Shown here in pieces: positions 50,116-61,813 of a stretch of 64,000 nt of DNA; position 1 is the first letter of the stretch, and each line of letters starts with the position of its first letter. The notes under the pieces were generated by a model, which did no database searches, was not told where the DNA came from, and saw only the letters and a list, made by a program, of their open reading frames with translations. The DNA is from Candidatus Delongbacteria bacterium (GTDB lineage: Bacteria > CAIWAD01), in the NCBI GenBank assembly GCA_020634015.1, contig JACKCN010000002.1:496001-560000 (forward strand). The letters are read 5' to 3'. A program made the translations under genes and the position numbers.

Positions 50116-51228
50116 ATGGGACCTGTTTCACGCCTGGTACAGAAGGAGTTTCGCCAGATCTTTCGCGATCCGGTGATGTTGCGCCTGATCATCCTGATGC
50201 CGCTGGTGCAGCTCTTCGTGCTGGGCAACGCGCTCAGCACCGATCTCAAGGGGGTGAGGGTCAGCGTGCTCAACCAGGACCCCGGCCCCGCCAGCCGCCA
50301 GCTCGAGGAGGCGCTGCTGGTCTGTGACACCTTCGTGCCCGGGCCGCAGGTCCATACTCCCCAACAGCTGGATTCCCTGCTGATCCACGGTCACACCGAT
50401 CTGGCGCTCTGGATTCCCACCGACTGGCGCTCGCGGCTGGCCCGCGGCGAGAGCGTCCCACCGGGACTCTTCCTGGATGGCCGCAACTCCTCCCAGGCGG
50501 GACAGGCCGCCGGCCAGGCCCTGCAGATTCTGGGCACTCCCCGCCTCCACCCAGTGCCCGCAAGCGCCGGGACACGCTCCCCGGGCCGCGTGGTGCTGCG
50601 CGAGCGCACCCTGTACAATCCGGAACTGGTGAGCAAGTACAACATGGTGCCGGGCATCGTGGTGGTGCTGATCACCGTGATCTCAGCGATGCTCACCGGC
50701 ATGACCGTGGTGCGCGAGAAGGAGCTGGGCACGCTCGAGCAATTGCTGGTGAGCCCGCTGACCGCCGGCCAGCTGGTGCTGGGCAAGACCCTGCCGCTGG
50801 CGATCCTGGCCTACGGCGAGCTGATCCTGGCCACCACCATCGCCGTGATCGGTTTCCAGTTGCCATTGGCCGGTTCGATTCCCCTGCTGGCGCTGGCCGT
50901 GGCATTGTACCTGCTGGTCACCATCGGCGGCGGCCTGCTGGCCAGCACGGTCTCGCAGACCCAGCAGCAGGCGGTGTTCACCGTCTGGTTCTTCCTGATC
51001 TTCGCGATCCTGCTCAGTGGATTCTTCTTTCCGGTGGCCAACATGCCAGACACGCTGCGCTGGCTCACTCTGCTCAACCCGATGCGCTACATCATCGAAA
51101 TCGTGCGCGGCATCTTCCTCAAGGCCTCCGACCTTTCCGATCTCTGGCCGCAGATGGCCGCTCTCGCCGGGCTGGGCTCGCTCTCCTTCAGCCTGGCTCT
51201 CTGGCGCTTCCGCAAGCGGCTGGACTGA
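50116..51228 (+). CDS. ybhR: ABC-2-type permease (YbhR-like)
   Basis: The 370-residue paralogue of the preceding permease has the same layout: one N-terminal helix (MLRLIILMPLVQLFVLGNAL), a periplasmic domain and five helices with REKELGTLEQLLVSPLTAGQ and GFFFPVANMPDTLRW. It starts 9 bp after the first permease and ends the operon. Together with the two ATPases, adaptor and TolC-like channel it completes a drug or toxic-compound exporter. Confidence 0.9.
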   Translation: MGPVSRLVQKEFRQIFRDPVMLRLIILMPLVQLFVLGNALSTDLKGVRVSVLNQDPGPASRQLEEALLVCDTFVPGPQVHTPQQLDSLLIHGHTDLALWIPTDWRSRLARGESVPPGLFLDGRNSSQAGQAAGQALQILGTPRLHPVPASAGTRSPGRVVLRERTLYNPELVSKYNMVPGIVVVLITVISAMLTGMTVVREKELGTLEQLLVSPLTAGQLVLGKTLPLAILAYGELILATTIAVIGFQLPLAGSIPLLALAVALYLLVTIGGGLLASTVSQTQQQAVFTVWFFLIFAILLSGFFFPVANMPDTLRWLTLLNPMRYIIEIVRGIFLKASDLSDLWPQMAALAGLGSLSFSLALWRFRKRLD

Positions 51229-51242
51229 TCCTGCCAAAAATC

Positions 51243-52327
51243 GTCATTTCCGCGAAAGGGGCGCACAGCATGTGGCGGCCAGCATGGCGACCCACGTGAA
51301 TGCCCGACCGTTCCGTCTAGATGGTTCCGCCACCGGCGTCACCGCTGCGGAAGTGACACAATCAGTGTCATCCCCGCGAAGGCGGGGATCCCGAGCGGGT
51401 TGTTCCGAAACTCTCTCGCGTTCGGAGCCACTGTGCGACTGATGGTGTGCTTGTCCCGGATGCTGCCGCCGGTTGCCGGCAATGCACTCCCCTGCGCGGG
51501 GGGCGCTCTCTACCTTTTCTTCGCGAAGAAAAGGTAGGCCAAAAGAAGGCTCAGCAGGCCTCGCGCCGCGCAAACTTGGCCCGCGATGCGGTCCTTCGGG
51601 CCAAGCGCGGCGGCCCACGCTCCCTGCCCGACCGTTCCGTCTCGATGGTTCCGCCACCGGCGTCACCGCTATTGTTGGGGATTGAATCTGAGGGGAAAGG
51701 TCGGCCTCTCGCGTACTCGTATTCATGTCTAGCCATGTTCGCGCTGCGGGGGCGAAGCCAGGCTTCCCTTCCCTCGCGCAGCGGGGGAAGGCGCAGCGCT
51801 TGCGCTGCGGGGGATGGGGGCACTTTCGCGCGGCACGACACTTCGCGTTCATCCTGGCACGAAAGGCCCCCATCCCATCACGCCTTCGGCGTGCCTTCCC
51901 CCGCTGCGCGAGGGAAGGGGACTTTGGCTTCGCCCCGGCACACAATCGCTGCCAGCCAAGCCCCGAACGGGGCATGACAGATCATAGCCCGTGGGGAATC
52001 CACGTGCGGGTGCGAGGGGCTGGCGGCATCTCCGTGGGGCAAGACATCCTGGGGCGATCTCGCCACACATGGCCCCCATCCTCTCACGCCTTCGGCGTGC
52101 CATCCCCCACTGGCGCTGGGGAAGGTGGTCGTGGCTTCGCCCCGGCACACAATCTCTGCCAGCCAAGCCCCGAACGGGGCATCATGCATCCGTAGCCCGT
52201 GGGGAATCCACGGGTGGGTGCGGATGAACCGGAAGATGATGGGTGTGCGATGCAACTGCCGGGGCGCCATGCAATGGGTCGCCATGCTGGCCGCCCCATG
52301 CTGTGCGCCCCTTTCACGGGAATGACA
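51243..52327. repeat. Palindrome-rich repeat region bounded by a ~52-bp inverted repeat
   Basis: The arms 51243-51294 and 52275-52327 are inverted copies with few mismatches (shared core ggtcgccatgctggccgcc). Between them lie direct repeats: 51300-51347 with 51626-51673 (core cgaccgttccgtct), and ~85 bp at 51930-52010 with 52134-52222. Several short hairpins are also present (CCCCGC gaag GCGGGG; GCCCCG aa CGGGGC; CGTGG ggaat CCACG). Open frames across it are by-products of GC-rich repeats. No transposase gene is present. Confidence 0.65.
51510..51537. repeat. Perfect 28-bp palindrome
   Basis: Arms CTACCTTTTCTTCG and CGAAGAAAAGGTAG meet with no loop. It could be an extruding cruciform, a protein-binding site or a bidirectional terminator remnant after the exporter operon. 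Confidence 0.6.
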
Positions 52328-52406
52328 CACCTGGGTGCGGATTCTCTGTTCATCCCCCGCGCAACACTTGTCTCAGATCAAGGGAGCACCGACCGCGGGC
52401 ATCTAT

Positions 52407-52432
52407 CCTTGTTTCCGAAATGGGAAACAAGG
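52407..52432. promoter_or_regulatory. Operator-like perfect inverted repeat before arsR
   Basis: Arms CCTTGTTTCC (52407-52416) and GGAAACAAGG (52423-52432) are exact complements with a 6-bp spacer. Such palindromes bind ArsR-type dimers. It covers the in-frame ATG at 52420 and ends just before GTG 52441. Confidence 0.65.
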
Positions 52433-52440
52433 GAGGCGTC

Positions 52441-52776
52441 GTGCAGAAGTCATTGCTCAGGGAGCGGGCCCGGGTGTTCAAGGCCCTCGCGCATCCGGTG
52501 CGCTTGCGTCTGGTCGAGGAGCTGCGGGGCGGGCCGGTTTGCGTCTGTGAACTGGCGGCGCTGTTTCCAATTGGCTTGCCAGCCATTTCCAAGCATCTCG
52601 GTTTGCTGCGCGAGGCGGGTGTGGTCGCGGTACGGAAGGAGGGCACTCGCAGCATCCATTCCCTGGTGATGCCCTGCATGCTGGAGTCCTTCGCCTGCAT
52701 CGACCGGCTGATTCTCGAGCGGTTGGATGAGCAGGAGTCCTTGCGCGAGCAGATGAGCGAACAGGTGATGGCGTGA
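52441..52776 (+). CDS. arsR: ArsR-family metalloregulator (first copy)
   Basis: GTG 52441 is preferred because GGGAGG (52431-52436) precedes it and the operator covers the alternative ATG 52420. The ~111-residue winged-helix protein has FKALAHPVRLRLVEELRGGP, the metal-site motif CVCELAALF and a recognition helix IGLPAISKHLGLLREAGVV. The CxC pair is typical of arsenite/antimonite sensing. It overlaps the permease gene by 4 bp and likely represses the whole set up to 55554. Confidence 0.85.
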   Translation: MQKSLLRERARVFKALAHPVRLRLVEELRGGPVCVCELAALFPIGLPAISKHLGLLREAGVVAVRKEGTRSIHSLVMPCMLESFACIDRLILERLDEQESLREQMSEQVMA

Positions 52777-54095
52777 GCCGGACCTGGCCTTCCAGCCGTT
52801 GGCAGGGACGCGGCAAGCCGGCGCTCTGGTTGCTGGCGGCGCTCGGGCTGGCCTGGAGGTTGCCTGCGGGGGTGCCTCGTTTCGAGAATGCAATCCATGA
52901 GGCGCTGGCGCTGGTGCGCTGGTATGCGCATGAGCATGTGATCCTCTGTCTGTTTCCGGCCTTCCTGATCGCCGGGGCGATTACGGTTTTCATCCGCAAG
53001 GATGCGGTCCTGCGCACGCTGGGGCCGCTGGCGCCGCGCTGGTTGGCCTATGGGGTGGCCTCGCTCTCGGGCAGTGTGCTGGCGGTGTGTTCCTGCACCG
53101 TGCTGCCGCTCTTCGCGGGCATCCACAAGCGCGGGGCCGGGCTGGGGCCTGCCATCGCCTTCCTCTATGCCGGACCGGCGATCAATGTGCTGGCGATCAT
53201 CCTGACCGCGCGCGTGCTGGGCTGGCAGCTGGGGCTGGCCCGCGTGATCGGCTCGATCCTCTTCAGTGTGATCATCGGATTGATCATGGCCGGTCTGTTC
53301 CGCCGTGCCGAGGCCAGCCGGGAAGCTCGCGCTCCGGCCCCGGAAGCGGAACACACGGAATCCATCGGTCCCGGCCGCGGTCTGCGACTGCTGGGCCTGT
53401 TGATGGCGATACTGGTGATCGCCAACTGGAGCGGCGCGGGTGAGCCGGGCAGCCTCTGGGCCGTGATCCACGACCTGCGCTGGCCGCTCACCGCGGGACT
53501 GGGTGTGTTGCTGGCGCTGCAACTGGCGCTGGACTATGGCGTCTGGTGGCCGGGGCTGCTGGGGTTGGTGGTCGTGCTGGCCGGTCTGGCCGTGGGTACA
53601 TCGTTGGCACCACCCCTGCTGGTGGCGCTCGCCATGGGCGGACTGGCGCTGCTGCTGCTGGGACGGGACGACGAGGCGGGCGAGTGGCTCGACGAAAGCT
53701 GGGGCTATGCCCTGATGATCCTGCCCATGCTGCTGGCGGGCGTGTTCGCGGCCGGGCTGATGCTGGGCACACCCGGTGGAGAAGGGCTGGTGCCCGGGGC
53801 GTGGGTAGAATCGGCCGTGGGCGGAAACTCGCTGGCGGCCAATCTGTTCTCGGCCCTGGCCGGTGGGCTGATGTATTTCGCCACCCTGACCGAGATTCCC
53901 ATCCTGCAGGGCCTGCTGGGCGCTGGCATGGGGCAAGGGCCAGCGCTGGCGCTGTTGCTGGCGGGACCCGCACTGTCCCTGCCCAGCTTGTTGGTGATCC
54001 ATCGGGTCATCGGCATCAGCCGTACCCTGGTCTTCGCCGGACTGGTGGTGGGATTGTCCGCCTTCGCGGGCTGGATCTTCGGTATGATCGTATGA
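52773..54095 (+). CDS. ArsP_1/DUF318-family permease
   Basis: The 440-residue polytopic protein has about ten membrane helices. The family signature VCSCTVLPLFAGIHKRGAG sits in an N-terminal helix, followed by FLYAGPAINVLAIILTARVL; the C-terminal half repeats the theme (AGPALSLPSLLVIHRVIG). The family includes ArsP (export of trivalent organoarsenicals) and other metal or metalloid exporters. The CSC motif and the arsR/arsEFG context favour an arsenical substrate. GTG start overlaps arsR. Confidence 0.8.
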   Translation: MSRTWPSSRWQGRGKPALWLLAALGLAWRLPAGVPRFENAIHEALALVRWYAHEHVILCLFPAFLIAGAITVFIRKDAVLRTLGPLAPRWLAYGVASLSGSVLAVCSCTVLPLFAGIHKRGAGLGPAIAFLYAGPAINVLAIILTARVLGWQLGLARVIGSILFSVIIGLIMAGLFRRAEASREARAPAPEAEHTESIGPGRGLRLLGLLMAILVIANWSGAGEPGSLWAVIHDLRWPLTAGLGVLLALQLALDYGVWWPGLLGLVVVLAGLAVGTSLAPPLLVALAMGGLALLLLGRDDEAGEWLDESWGYALMILPMLLAGVFAAGLMLGTPGGEGLVPGAWVESAVGGNSLAANLFSALAGGLMYFATLTEIPILQGLLGAGMGQGPALALLLAGPALSLPSLLVIHRVIGISRTLVFAGLVVGLSAFAGWIFGMIV

Positions 54096-54126
54096 CACGA
54101 ACGAGTTCAGGACCAGGAGGAGAACG

Positions 54127-54372
54127 ATGAAAGTCGACGTGCTGGGCACGGGCTGCCCCAAATGTACCCTGCTGTACGACAGGGTGGCCCAGGCGGCCCG
54201 CGAGGCCAATCTGGAGATTGAGCTGGGCAAGATCAGCGACATCGAGCGCATCATGGAGCATGCCGTGATGGCCACGCCCGCGCTGGTGATCGACGGCCGG
54301 GTGCGCCTGAGCGGGCGGGTGCCGGCGGTGGAGGAGTTGAAGAATCTGCTGGAAAGTGTATCCAATTCCTGA
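54127..54372 (+). CDS. arsE: Small thioredoxin-like protein, ArsE-like
   Basis: The 81-residue protein has the redox motif CPKC near its N-terminus (VLGTGCPKCTLLYDRV) and a cis-Pro region in TPALVIDGRVRLSGRVP, as in minimal thioredoxin-2/redox-active disulfide proteins. GGAGGAG (54117-54123) precedes the ATG. Standing directly before arsF and arsG, it matches the ArsE component reported with ArsF to reduce nitro-aromatic arsenicals. The exact role here is inferred from family and order. Confidence 0.75.
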   Translation: MKVDVLGTGCPKCTLLYDRVAQAAREANLEIELGKISDIERIMEHAVMATPALVIDGRVRLSGRVPAVEELKNLLESVSNS

Positions 54373-54379
54373 GGCATTC

Positions 54380-54853
54380 ATGGACACACGACTGATTGCG
54401 CGGAATGCTCTGCTGGGGCTGTTGCTGCTCAGCCTGGTGGCCTTCGGTTGGAAGAGCCTGTCCTCGGTACAGGACACGAAGGATCCTCTGGCCGGACTGG
54501 AGGACGCCGACCGCAGCGCGGCCGTGCAGGCGGTGTACTACCACGGAAATTTCCGCTGCGAAACCTGCAACTCGATCGAGGCCCAGGCGGGCCAGACCTT
54601 CGAGGACGTGTTCGCCGGCGAGTTGGCGTCGGGGCGACTGGCCTGGTCCAGCTGCAACATCGACAAGGCGGGCAACGAGCATTTCGAAGAAGACTTCCAG
54701 CTCACCTCGGCCAGTCTGGTGTTGAGTGACGGAAAGGGAGCCCCGTGCCACTGGAAGGTCCTTGAGAAGACCTGGGAACTGGTGGGCGACAGCCTGGCCT
54801 TTCGCGAGTACGTGGTTGCCGAGACGCGCGCCTTCCTGAAGGACACCCCCTGA
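54380..54853 (+). CDS. arsF: ArsF-family (nitrophenyl nitroreductase subunit) protein
   Basis: The 157-residue protein has an N-terminal membrane or signal helix (NALLGLLLLSLVAFGW) and the family motif YYHGNFRCETCNSIE, a CxxC redox site. A thioredoxin-like body follows, with SSCNIDKAGNEHFEEDFQLT and an extra Cys. It is probably periplasm-facing. Its stop overlaps the arsG start. Confidence 0.78.
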   Translation: MDTRLIARNALLGLLLLSLVAFGWKSLSSVQDTKDPLAGLEDADRSAAVQAVYYHGNFRCETCNSIEAQAGQTFEDVFAGELASGRLAWSSCNIDKAGNEHFEEDFQLTSASLVLSDGKGAPCHWKVLEKTWELVGDSLAFREYVVAETRAFLKDTP

Positions 54854-55554
54854 TGGACCCTCTGGCCTGGATCGGCGGAGCGCTCTGGCTGGGCTTGCTG
54901 ACCGCGCTCAGCCCCTGCCCACTGGCCTCCAATCTGGCCGCCATCGCCTGGCTGGGGCGGGATGCGCGTCCCCTGCGCGTGCTGGCCGGAGGGTTGTTCT
55001 ACGCCGCCGGGCGCTGTCTGGCCTATGTGGCGCTCGGGGTGCTGCTGGCCTGGGGGCTGCTCAGCGCACCCGGGCTGTCGGGTTGGCTGCAACGGGTGCT
55101 GGCACCTCTACTGGGGCCGATCTTGCTGCTGGTGGGCATGATTCTGCTGGGCTGGATCACGCTGCCTGTGCTTGGTTCGGGTCTGAACACGGAACGTTGG
55201 GAGCGGCGCCGACAGTTCTGGGGACTGTGGAGCGCGCTGCCCATGGGAGTGCTCTTCGCCCTGGCGTTCTGCCCTTTGTCCGCGGCTCTGTTCTTCGGCA
55301 GCCTCTTGCCGCTGAGTATGAGCAGCGGGCAGAGTCTGCTGGTGCCCGTGATCTATGGTGCAGGAACCGCTCTGCCCGTGGCGCTCTTCGCCCTGGTGAT
55401 GGCATTTGGCGCACGGCGACTTGGCGGGATCTTCACTCAGGCTGGCCGACTGGAGCGGGCAATGCGCTTGGGGACTGGAGTGTTTCTGGTAGGGCTGGGG
55501 CTGGTGCTGCTCTGGACCCGGATCTGGGCGCCGCTGCTGGGGTTTTCGGGCTGA
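54853..55554 (+). CDS. arsG: ArsG-family efflux permease (LysE/DsbD-like)
   Basis: The 233-residue protein has about six membrane helices. Family motifs LTALSPCPLASNLAAIAWLG (Pro-Cys-Pro near residue 23) and LAFCPLSAALFFGSLLPLS are the DsbD/CcdA-type paired CP motifs seen in ArsG, which exports trivalent aminoaromatic arsenicals. It ends the arsR-permease-arsEFG set. The following 1.3 kb is a repeat array. Confidence 0.78.
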   Translation: MDPLAWIGGALWLGLLTALSPCPLASNLAAIAWLGRDARPLRVLAGGLFYAAGRCLAYVALGVLLAWGLLSAPGLSGWLQRVLAPLLGPILLLVGMILLGWITLPVLGSGLNTERWERRRQFWGLWSALPMGVLFALAFCPLSAALFFGSLLPLSMSSGQSLLVPVIYGAGTALPVALFALVMAFGARRLGGIFTQAGRLERAMRLGTGVFLVGLGLVLLWTRIWAPLLGFSG

Positions 55555-55639
55555 GACCATCCCTGGGCCGGATTGGAGGTGAATGTGTCCAATCGGCTGG
55601 TCGGAAATGTGGACGTATTCATTTTTTTCTGAATTCGCC

Positions 55640-56515
55640 AGAATTTCCGGGAACAAAATGCCTGTTCCATACTGCCCCGGGTGGGTGGTGGAGGCGGTAG
55701 GCTGGACGAACAGCCTCAAAATTCCGAGTGTCCAGTATGCTTGTCATACCGCACGGACTTGGCCATTCGGAATAGGCATTTGTCCAGGTTGCAGGACAGT
55801 ATTCCAGGAGTTTTCCCCTTCCCTGAAATCGCCGGGAACAAAATGCGTGATCCACCGTGCCCCGGGTGGGTGGTGGAGGCGGTGGGCGGGAAGGGGACCC
55901 CAAAGATCCGACCGTCCAGATTTCTTGACACTCTGCACTGATTGTGTCGTCTCAGTGGTTTGTGACTTGCAGGTATTACTGCGCATGTTCTCCCTGCCGA
56001 GGCCTGCGGTGATCCAGGTCGAACCGGAACGGACAGGTCACGTGGAAGTGACTTTCGTCCAGAGTGCTGGACAGAATTCCTGGTATTTTCCCACATCCCT
56101 TGAATCGCCAGAAACGCCGGGAACAAAATGCGTGATCCACCGTGCCCCGGGTGGGTGGTGGAGGCGGTGGGCGGGAAGGAGACCCCCAAAATCCGACCGT
56201 CCAGATTTCTTGACACTCTGCACTGATTGTGTCGTCTCAGGGGTTTGTGACTTGCAGGTATTACTGCGCATGTTCTCCTTGCCGGGGCCTGCGGTGATCC
56301 AGGTCGAACTGGAGCGGACATGGCCACGTGGAAGTGACTTTCGTCCAGAGTGCTGGACAGAATTCCAGGTATTTTCCCACATCCCTTGAATCGCCAGAAT
56401 CGCCGGGAACAAAATGCGTGATCCATCGTGCCCCGGGTGTGTGGTGGAAGCGGTGGGCGGGAAGGAGACCCCAAAAATCCGACCGTCCAGATTTCTTGAC
56501 ACTCCGCCCGGATGA
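55640..56515. repeat. Tandem ~286-bp repeat array
   Basis: Units start with gggaacaaaatgc near 55833, 56118 and 56405 (period ~285-287), each containing ccccgggtgggtggtgg, cgaccgtccagatttcttgaca and gtggaagtgactttcgtcc. A diverged partial unit begins near 55650. The units are open in several frames only because stop codons are rare in them, and no protein family is seen. The array separates the arsEFG set from arsR-arsC-acr3. After the last unit, 56516-56838 shows no gene. Confidence 0.8.
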
Positions 56516-56838
56516 GTCACACGCCCCCTGGCCAACCCCCACAACATCACGTCCAGCCAGACTCGATGAAACTCCCCATCCGTTCCATCCCCCCACACTT
56601 CCTGGTGCATCGGGTCGCCCGGAATGGTCGCCCATAATCGGTCGCCCGGAATGCATCATCGGGATCGAGTCCCCACGGAGTGCGCCTGCCCTCGTGTACG
56701 GCCGCACCCCAATGGCGCGTCGACCGCCACCACCCCCGACATACCGAACCGGACCAAAGCTGGAATCTAGATCACAGACCCAGCCACCGTCCAGAAACCC
56801 TGTCACTTTTTCAAGACGGAGCTTGATCCACAGACAGT

Positions 56839-56870
56839 TCATTTCTACAATCCCGCAACTGTTGAAATGA
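56839..56870. promoter_or_regulatory. Operator-like inverted repeat before second arsR
   Basis: Arms TCATTTCTACA (56839-56849) and TGTTGAAATGA (56860-56870) pair with one mismatch around a 10-bp spacer, immediately before the ribosome site of the second arsR. Autoregulation is likely. Confidence 0.55.
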
Positions 56871-56878
56871 GGAATTCC

Positions 56879-57223
56879 ATGGAAACCCTGCGCCGCCGCT
56901 TCCTGGCTCTTGGAGATGAAACTCGCCTGCGTGCCCTGCTGTTGATTCTCAGCGCAGGGGAACTCTGCCTCTGCCACCTGGAGCAGCTGCTGGAGCTACC
57001 GGCTTCCACCGCCTCCCGTCACCTGGGCCTGCTGCGCGAGGCGGGACTGGTGAGTGCTCGCCGCGCGGGGCGCTGGGTGCACTTCGGGCCCGGAACGGGC
57101 GAAGCGCGTGCCTGGCTGGACTGGCTGGTCCAGTTGCCGGAACTGGCCGCGGAGCGCGAGCGGGCCGTGCAGACATTGGCACAATGGCGCAACGACACCG
57201 GAGGAACCGCATGCCCGATCTGA
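56879..57223 (+). CDS. arsR: ArsR-family metalloregulator (second copy)
   Basis: ATG 56879 has AGGA 5 bp upstream and is preferred to ATG 56867, which lies in the operator. The ~114-residue winged-helix protein has RFLALGDETRLRALLLILSA, the metal-site-like GELCLCHLEQLL and a recognition helix STASRHLGLLREAGLVSARR. It differs clearly from the first arsR, so the two halves of the island have separate histories. It overlaps arsC by 13 bp. Confidence 0.87.
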   Translation: METLRRRFLALGDETRLRALLLILSAGELCLCHLEQLLELPASTASRHLGLLREAGLVSARRAGRWVHFGPGTGEARAWLDWLVQLPELAAERERAVQTLAQWRNDTGGTACPI

Positions 57224-57684
57224 ACGGAAAACCCGTGGTGCTCTTTCTCTGCACGGGCAACAGCTGTCGCAGCCAGATGGCCGAAGGCTGGGCTCGCCAT
57301 CTGCATGGAGCGCGAATGGTCGTGCGCAGCGCGGGCATCGAAACACACGGGCTCAACCCTCGTGCTGTTGCCGTGATGGCCGAGGCCGGGGTGGACATCA
57401 GCGGACACAGTTCGGAACAATTGAGTTCGCAACCCCTGGATGACATCGATCTGGTGATCACGGTCTGCGATCATGCCGCCGGGCATTGCCCCGTCTTTCC
57501 GGGGCGAGCCCGGGTCGTGCATCACGCCTTCGACGACCCGCCTGCCCTGGCACGGAAAGCGAGCTCCGAAGAGGAGGCGCTGGCTCCCTACCGCCGGGTG
57601 CGCGATGAAATCCGCGATTTCGTGCAAGGCAGTTTGCCCGGTCTGCTGCCCGGGCTGCAGCAGGGAAAGGACACACCGGCGTGA
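57211..57684 (+). CDS. arsC: Thioredoxin-coupled arsenate reductase
   Basis: The 157-residue low-molecular-weight-phosphatase fold has the P-loop CTGNSCRS (CX5R) near residue 15 and a second redox pair in TVCDHAAGHCP, which form the three-Cys relay of the pI258-type ArsC. GGAGGAA precedes ATG 57211. It reduces As(V) to As(III) for export by the Acr3 pump encoded next (overlap 4 bp). Confidence 0.9.
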   Translation: MPDLNGKPVVLFLCTGNSCRSQMAEGWARHLHGARMVVRSAGIETHGLNPRAVAVMAEAGVDISGHSSEQLSSQPLDDIDLVITVCDHAAGHCPVFPGRARVVHHAFDDPPALARKASSEEEALAPYRRVRDEIRDFVQGSLPGLLPGLQQGKDTPA

Positions 57685-58892
57685 GTCAGATCATCAACTC
57701 CACCTGCCCGACGGGCCAGACTCCCGTGCGCCGCGACCTGGGGCGCTTCGAGCGCTGGCTGAGTCTGTGGGTGCTGCTCTGCATCGCGGCGGGCATCCTG
57801 CTGGGGCACTGGTTTCCCGGGCTGGCGTCCAGCCTGGACCGGATGTCGCTCACCGTGGACGGCGCACCCGTGATCAGCCTGCCGATTGCCGCGTGTCTGT
57901 TCCTGATGATGTATCCGATCATGGTCAAGATCGACTTCGCGGCCGTGTTGCGCGCCGGACGTTCCTGGAAGCCGGTGGCGCTGACTCTGGTGCTCAACTG
58001 GGCGATCAAGCCCTTCACCATGCTCGCGCTGGCCTGGTTCTTCCTGGGCGTGGTGTTCCTGCCCTTCATCGGACCTGAGGCCACGGACCTGGTCAGCCTG
58101 CCGCTGGGGCTGGATCTGCCCGCGGGCAGCCGTTTCGGTGCGGGAACCGTGGTGGAGCAGGGTGGCCGCCTGCTGCTGGAAGTGCCGCTCTGGCGCAGTT
58201 ATCTCGCGGGCTGCATCCTGCTGGGCATCGCACCGTGTACGGCGATGGTGCTGGTCTGGGGCTGGCTGGCGAAAGGCAACGACGGACACACCCTGGCCAT
58301 GGTGGCGATCAATTCTCTCGTGATGCTTGGGCTCTATGGACTGATGGGTGGCTGGTTGCTGGGAGTGGGGCGGCTGCCCGTGCCCTGGAAGGCGCTGGCA
58401 CTGAGCATTGGCGTCTACGTGGCGCTGCCGCTGGTCGCGGGCTGGATCTCGCGTCAGGCGATTCTGGCGTTCAAGGGCGACACCTGGTTTCACGAACGCT
58501 TTCTGAAGTGGCTCAGCCCGGTATCGATCGCGGCCCTGCTGGCGACGCTCGTGCTGTTGTTCTCCTTCAAGGGCGCAGTGATTCTGGCGGCGCCCCTGAC
58601 CATTCTCTGGATCGCGGTGCCGCTTTTCGTCCAGACCCTGTTGATCTTCGGCCTGGGCTGGTGGTTGGCCCGCCGTCTGGGACTGGGATACCAGGATGCG
58701 GCGCCCAGCGCGCTGATCGGTGCCTCCAACCACTTCGAAGTGGCCATCGCCACCGCGGTGATGCTCTTCGGCCTCGGTTCCGGCGCGGCTCTGGCCACCG
58801 TGGTGGGCGTGCTGATCGAGGTTCCGCTGATGTTGTGGTTGGTGCGGCTCTGCCTGCGGGGGCGCTCCCGTTTCGCTCCGGCGCACGAGTGA
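57681..58892 (+). CDS. acr3: Acr3-type arsenite efflux permease
   Basis: GTG 57681 overlaps arsC. The 403-residue protein has ten membrane helices. The conserved membrane Cys is in GIAPCTAMVLVW, an essential As(III)-binding position in Acr3. ALIGASNHFEVAIATAVMLF is the typical C-terminal family signature. A loop of about 35-40 residues between helices 3 and 4 (DLVSLPLGLDLPAGSRFGAG) is longer than usual. It completes the arsR-arsC-acr3 unit. Confidence 0.9.
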   Translation: MSQIINSTCPTGQTPVRRDLGRFERWLSLWVLLCIAAGILLGHWFPGLASSLDRMSLTVDGAPVISLPIAACLFLMMYPIMVKIDFAAVLRAGRSWKPVALTLVLNWAIKPFTMLALAWFFLGVVFLPFIGPEATDLVSLPLGLDLPAGSRFGAGTVVEQGGRLLLEVPLWRSYLAGCILLGIAPCTAMVLVWGWLAKGNDGHTLAMVAINSLVMLGLYGLMGGWLLGVGRLPVPWKALALSIGVYVALPLVAGWISRQAILAFKGDTWFHERFLKWLSPVSIAALLATLVLLFSFKGAVILAAPLTILWIAVPLFVQTLLIFGLGWWLARRLGLGYQDAAPSALIGASNHFEVAIATAVMLFGLGSGAALATVVGVLIEVPLMLWLVRLCLRGRSRFAPAHE

Positions 58893-59258
58893 CCGGCAGA
58901 CGGCTGGATTCTCGACTCAGCCGAAGCAAACAGGCATGATCCCGCAGCTTGATAGCAGACCCGGCGCACCCGATAACCGGAACGTGTCGGCCGAGAGCAA
59001 GGCTTTCCGGGCGACGATTGAGCCCAGAGCACTATCTTCGGCGGCGTTTGCGCCGGAGTGAGTGGGGCAGGACAGGACAAGGCCCCGGAACAGCTTTGAG
59101 GGGATTGGATTCAGGCCGAACAGCCTGAGATCGGACCCGGAAAGCGGATCTCAGGATCCCGGAAGGTCACAACGGCGTTATGGATCCAGCCGGGTCGGGG
59201 GGAAAGACCCGGTGGTCGCGGACACCGTCCGCAGAGGTCAACAGACAGCGAGGCACAC
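58893..59258. other. Intergenic, promoter region of clpC
   Basis: About 365 bp with no gene. No convincing terminator for acr3 or named promoter box was found. The start of clpC lacks a strong GGAGG site. Confidence 0.4.
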
Positions 59259-61790
<2,532 letters not shown>

Positions 61791-61813
61791 TTCATCACCA
61801 GAGCATGCCAACG

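Noticed and set aside
51447..51977. Several 100-176-codon frames in the palindrome-rich patch
   Set aside because: They are open on both strands because of GC-rich repeats and show Arg/Pro/Ala-rich shadow composition.
55583..56389. A 268-codon frame across the 286-bp repeats
   Set aside because: It simply reads through repeat units; the repeated peptide has no family and other frames are equally open.
55640..56515. Repeat array considered as a CRISPR
   Set aside because: Units are ~286 bp direct tandem copies without short repeat/unique spacer alternation, and no cas gene is present.
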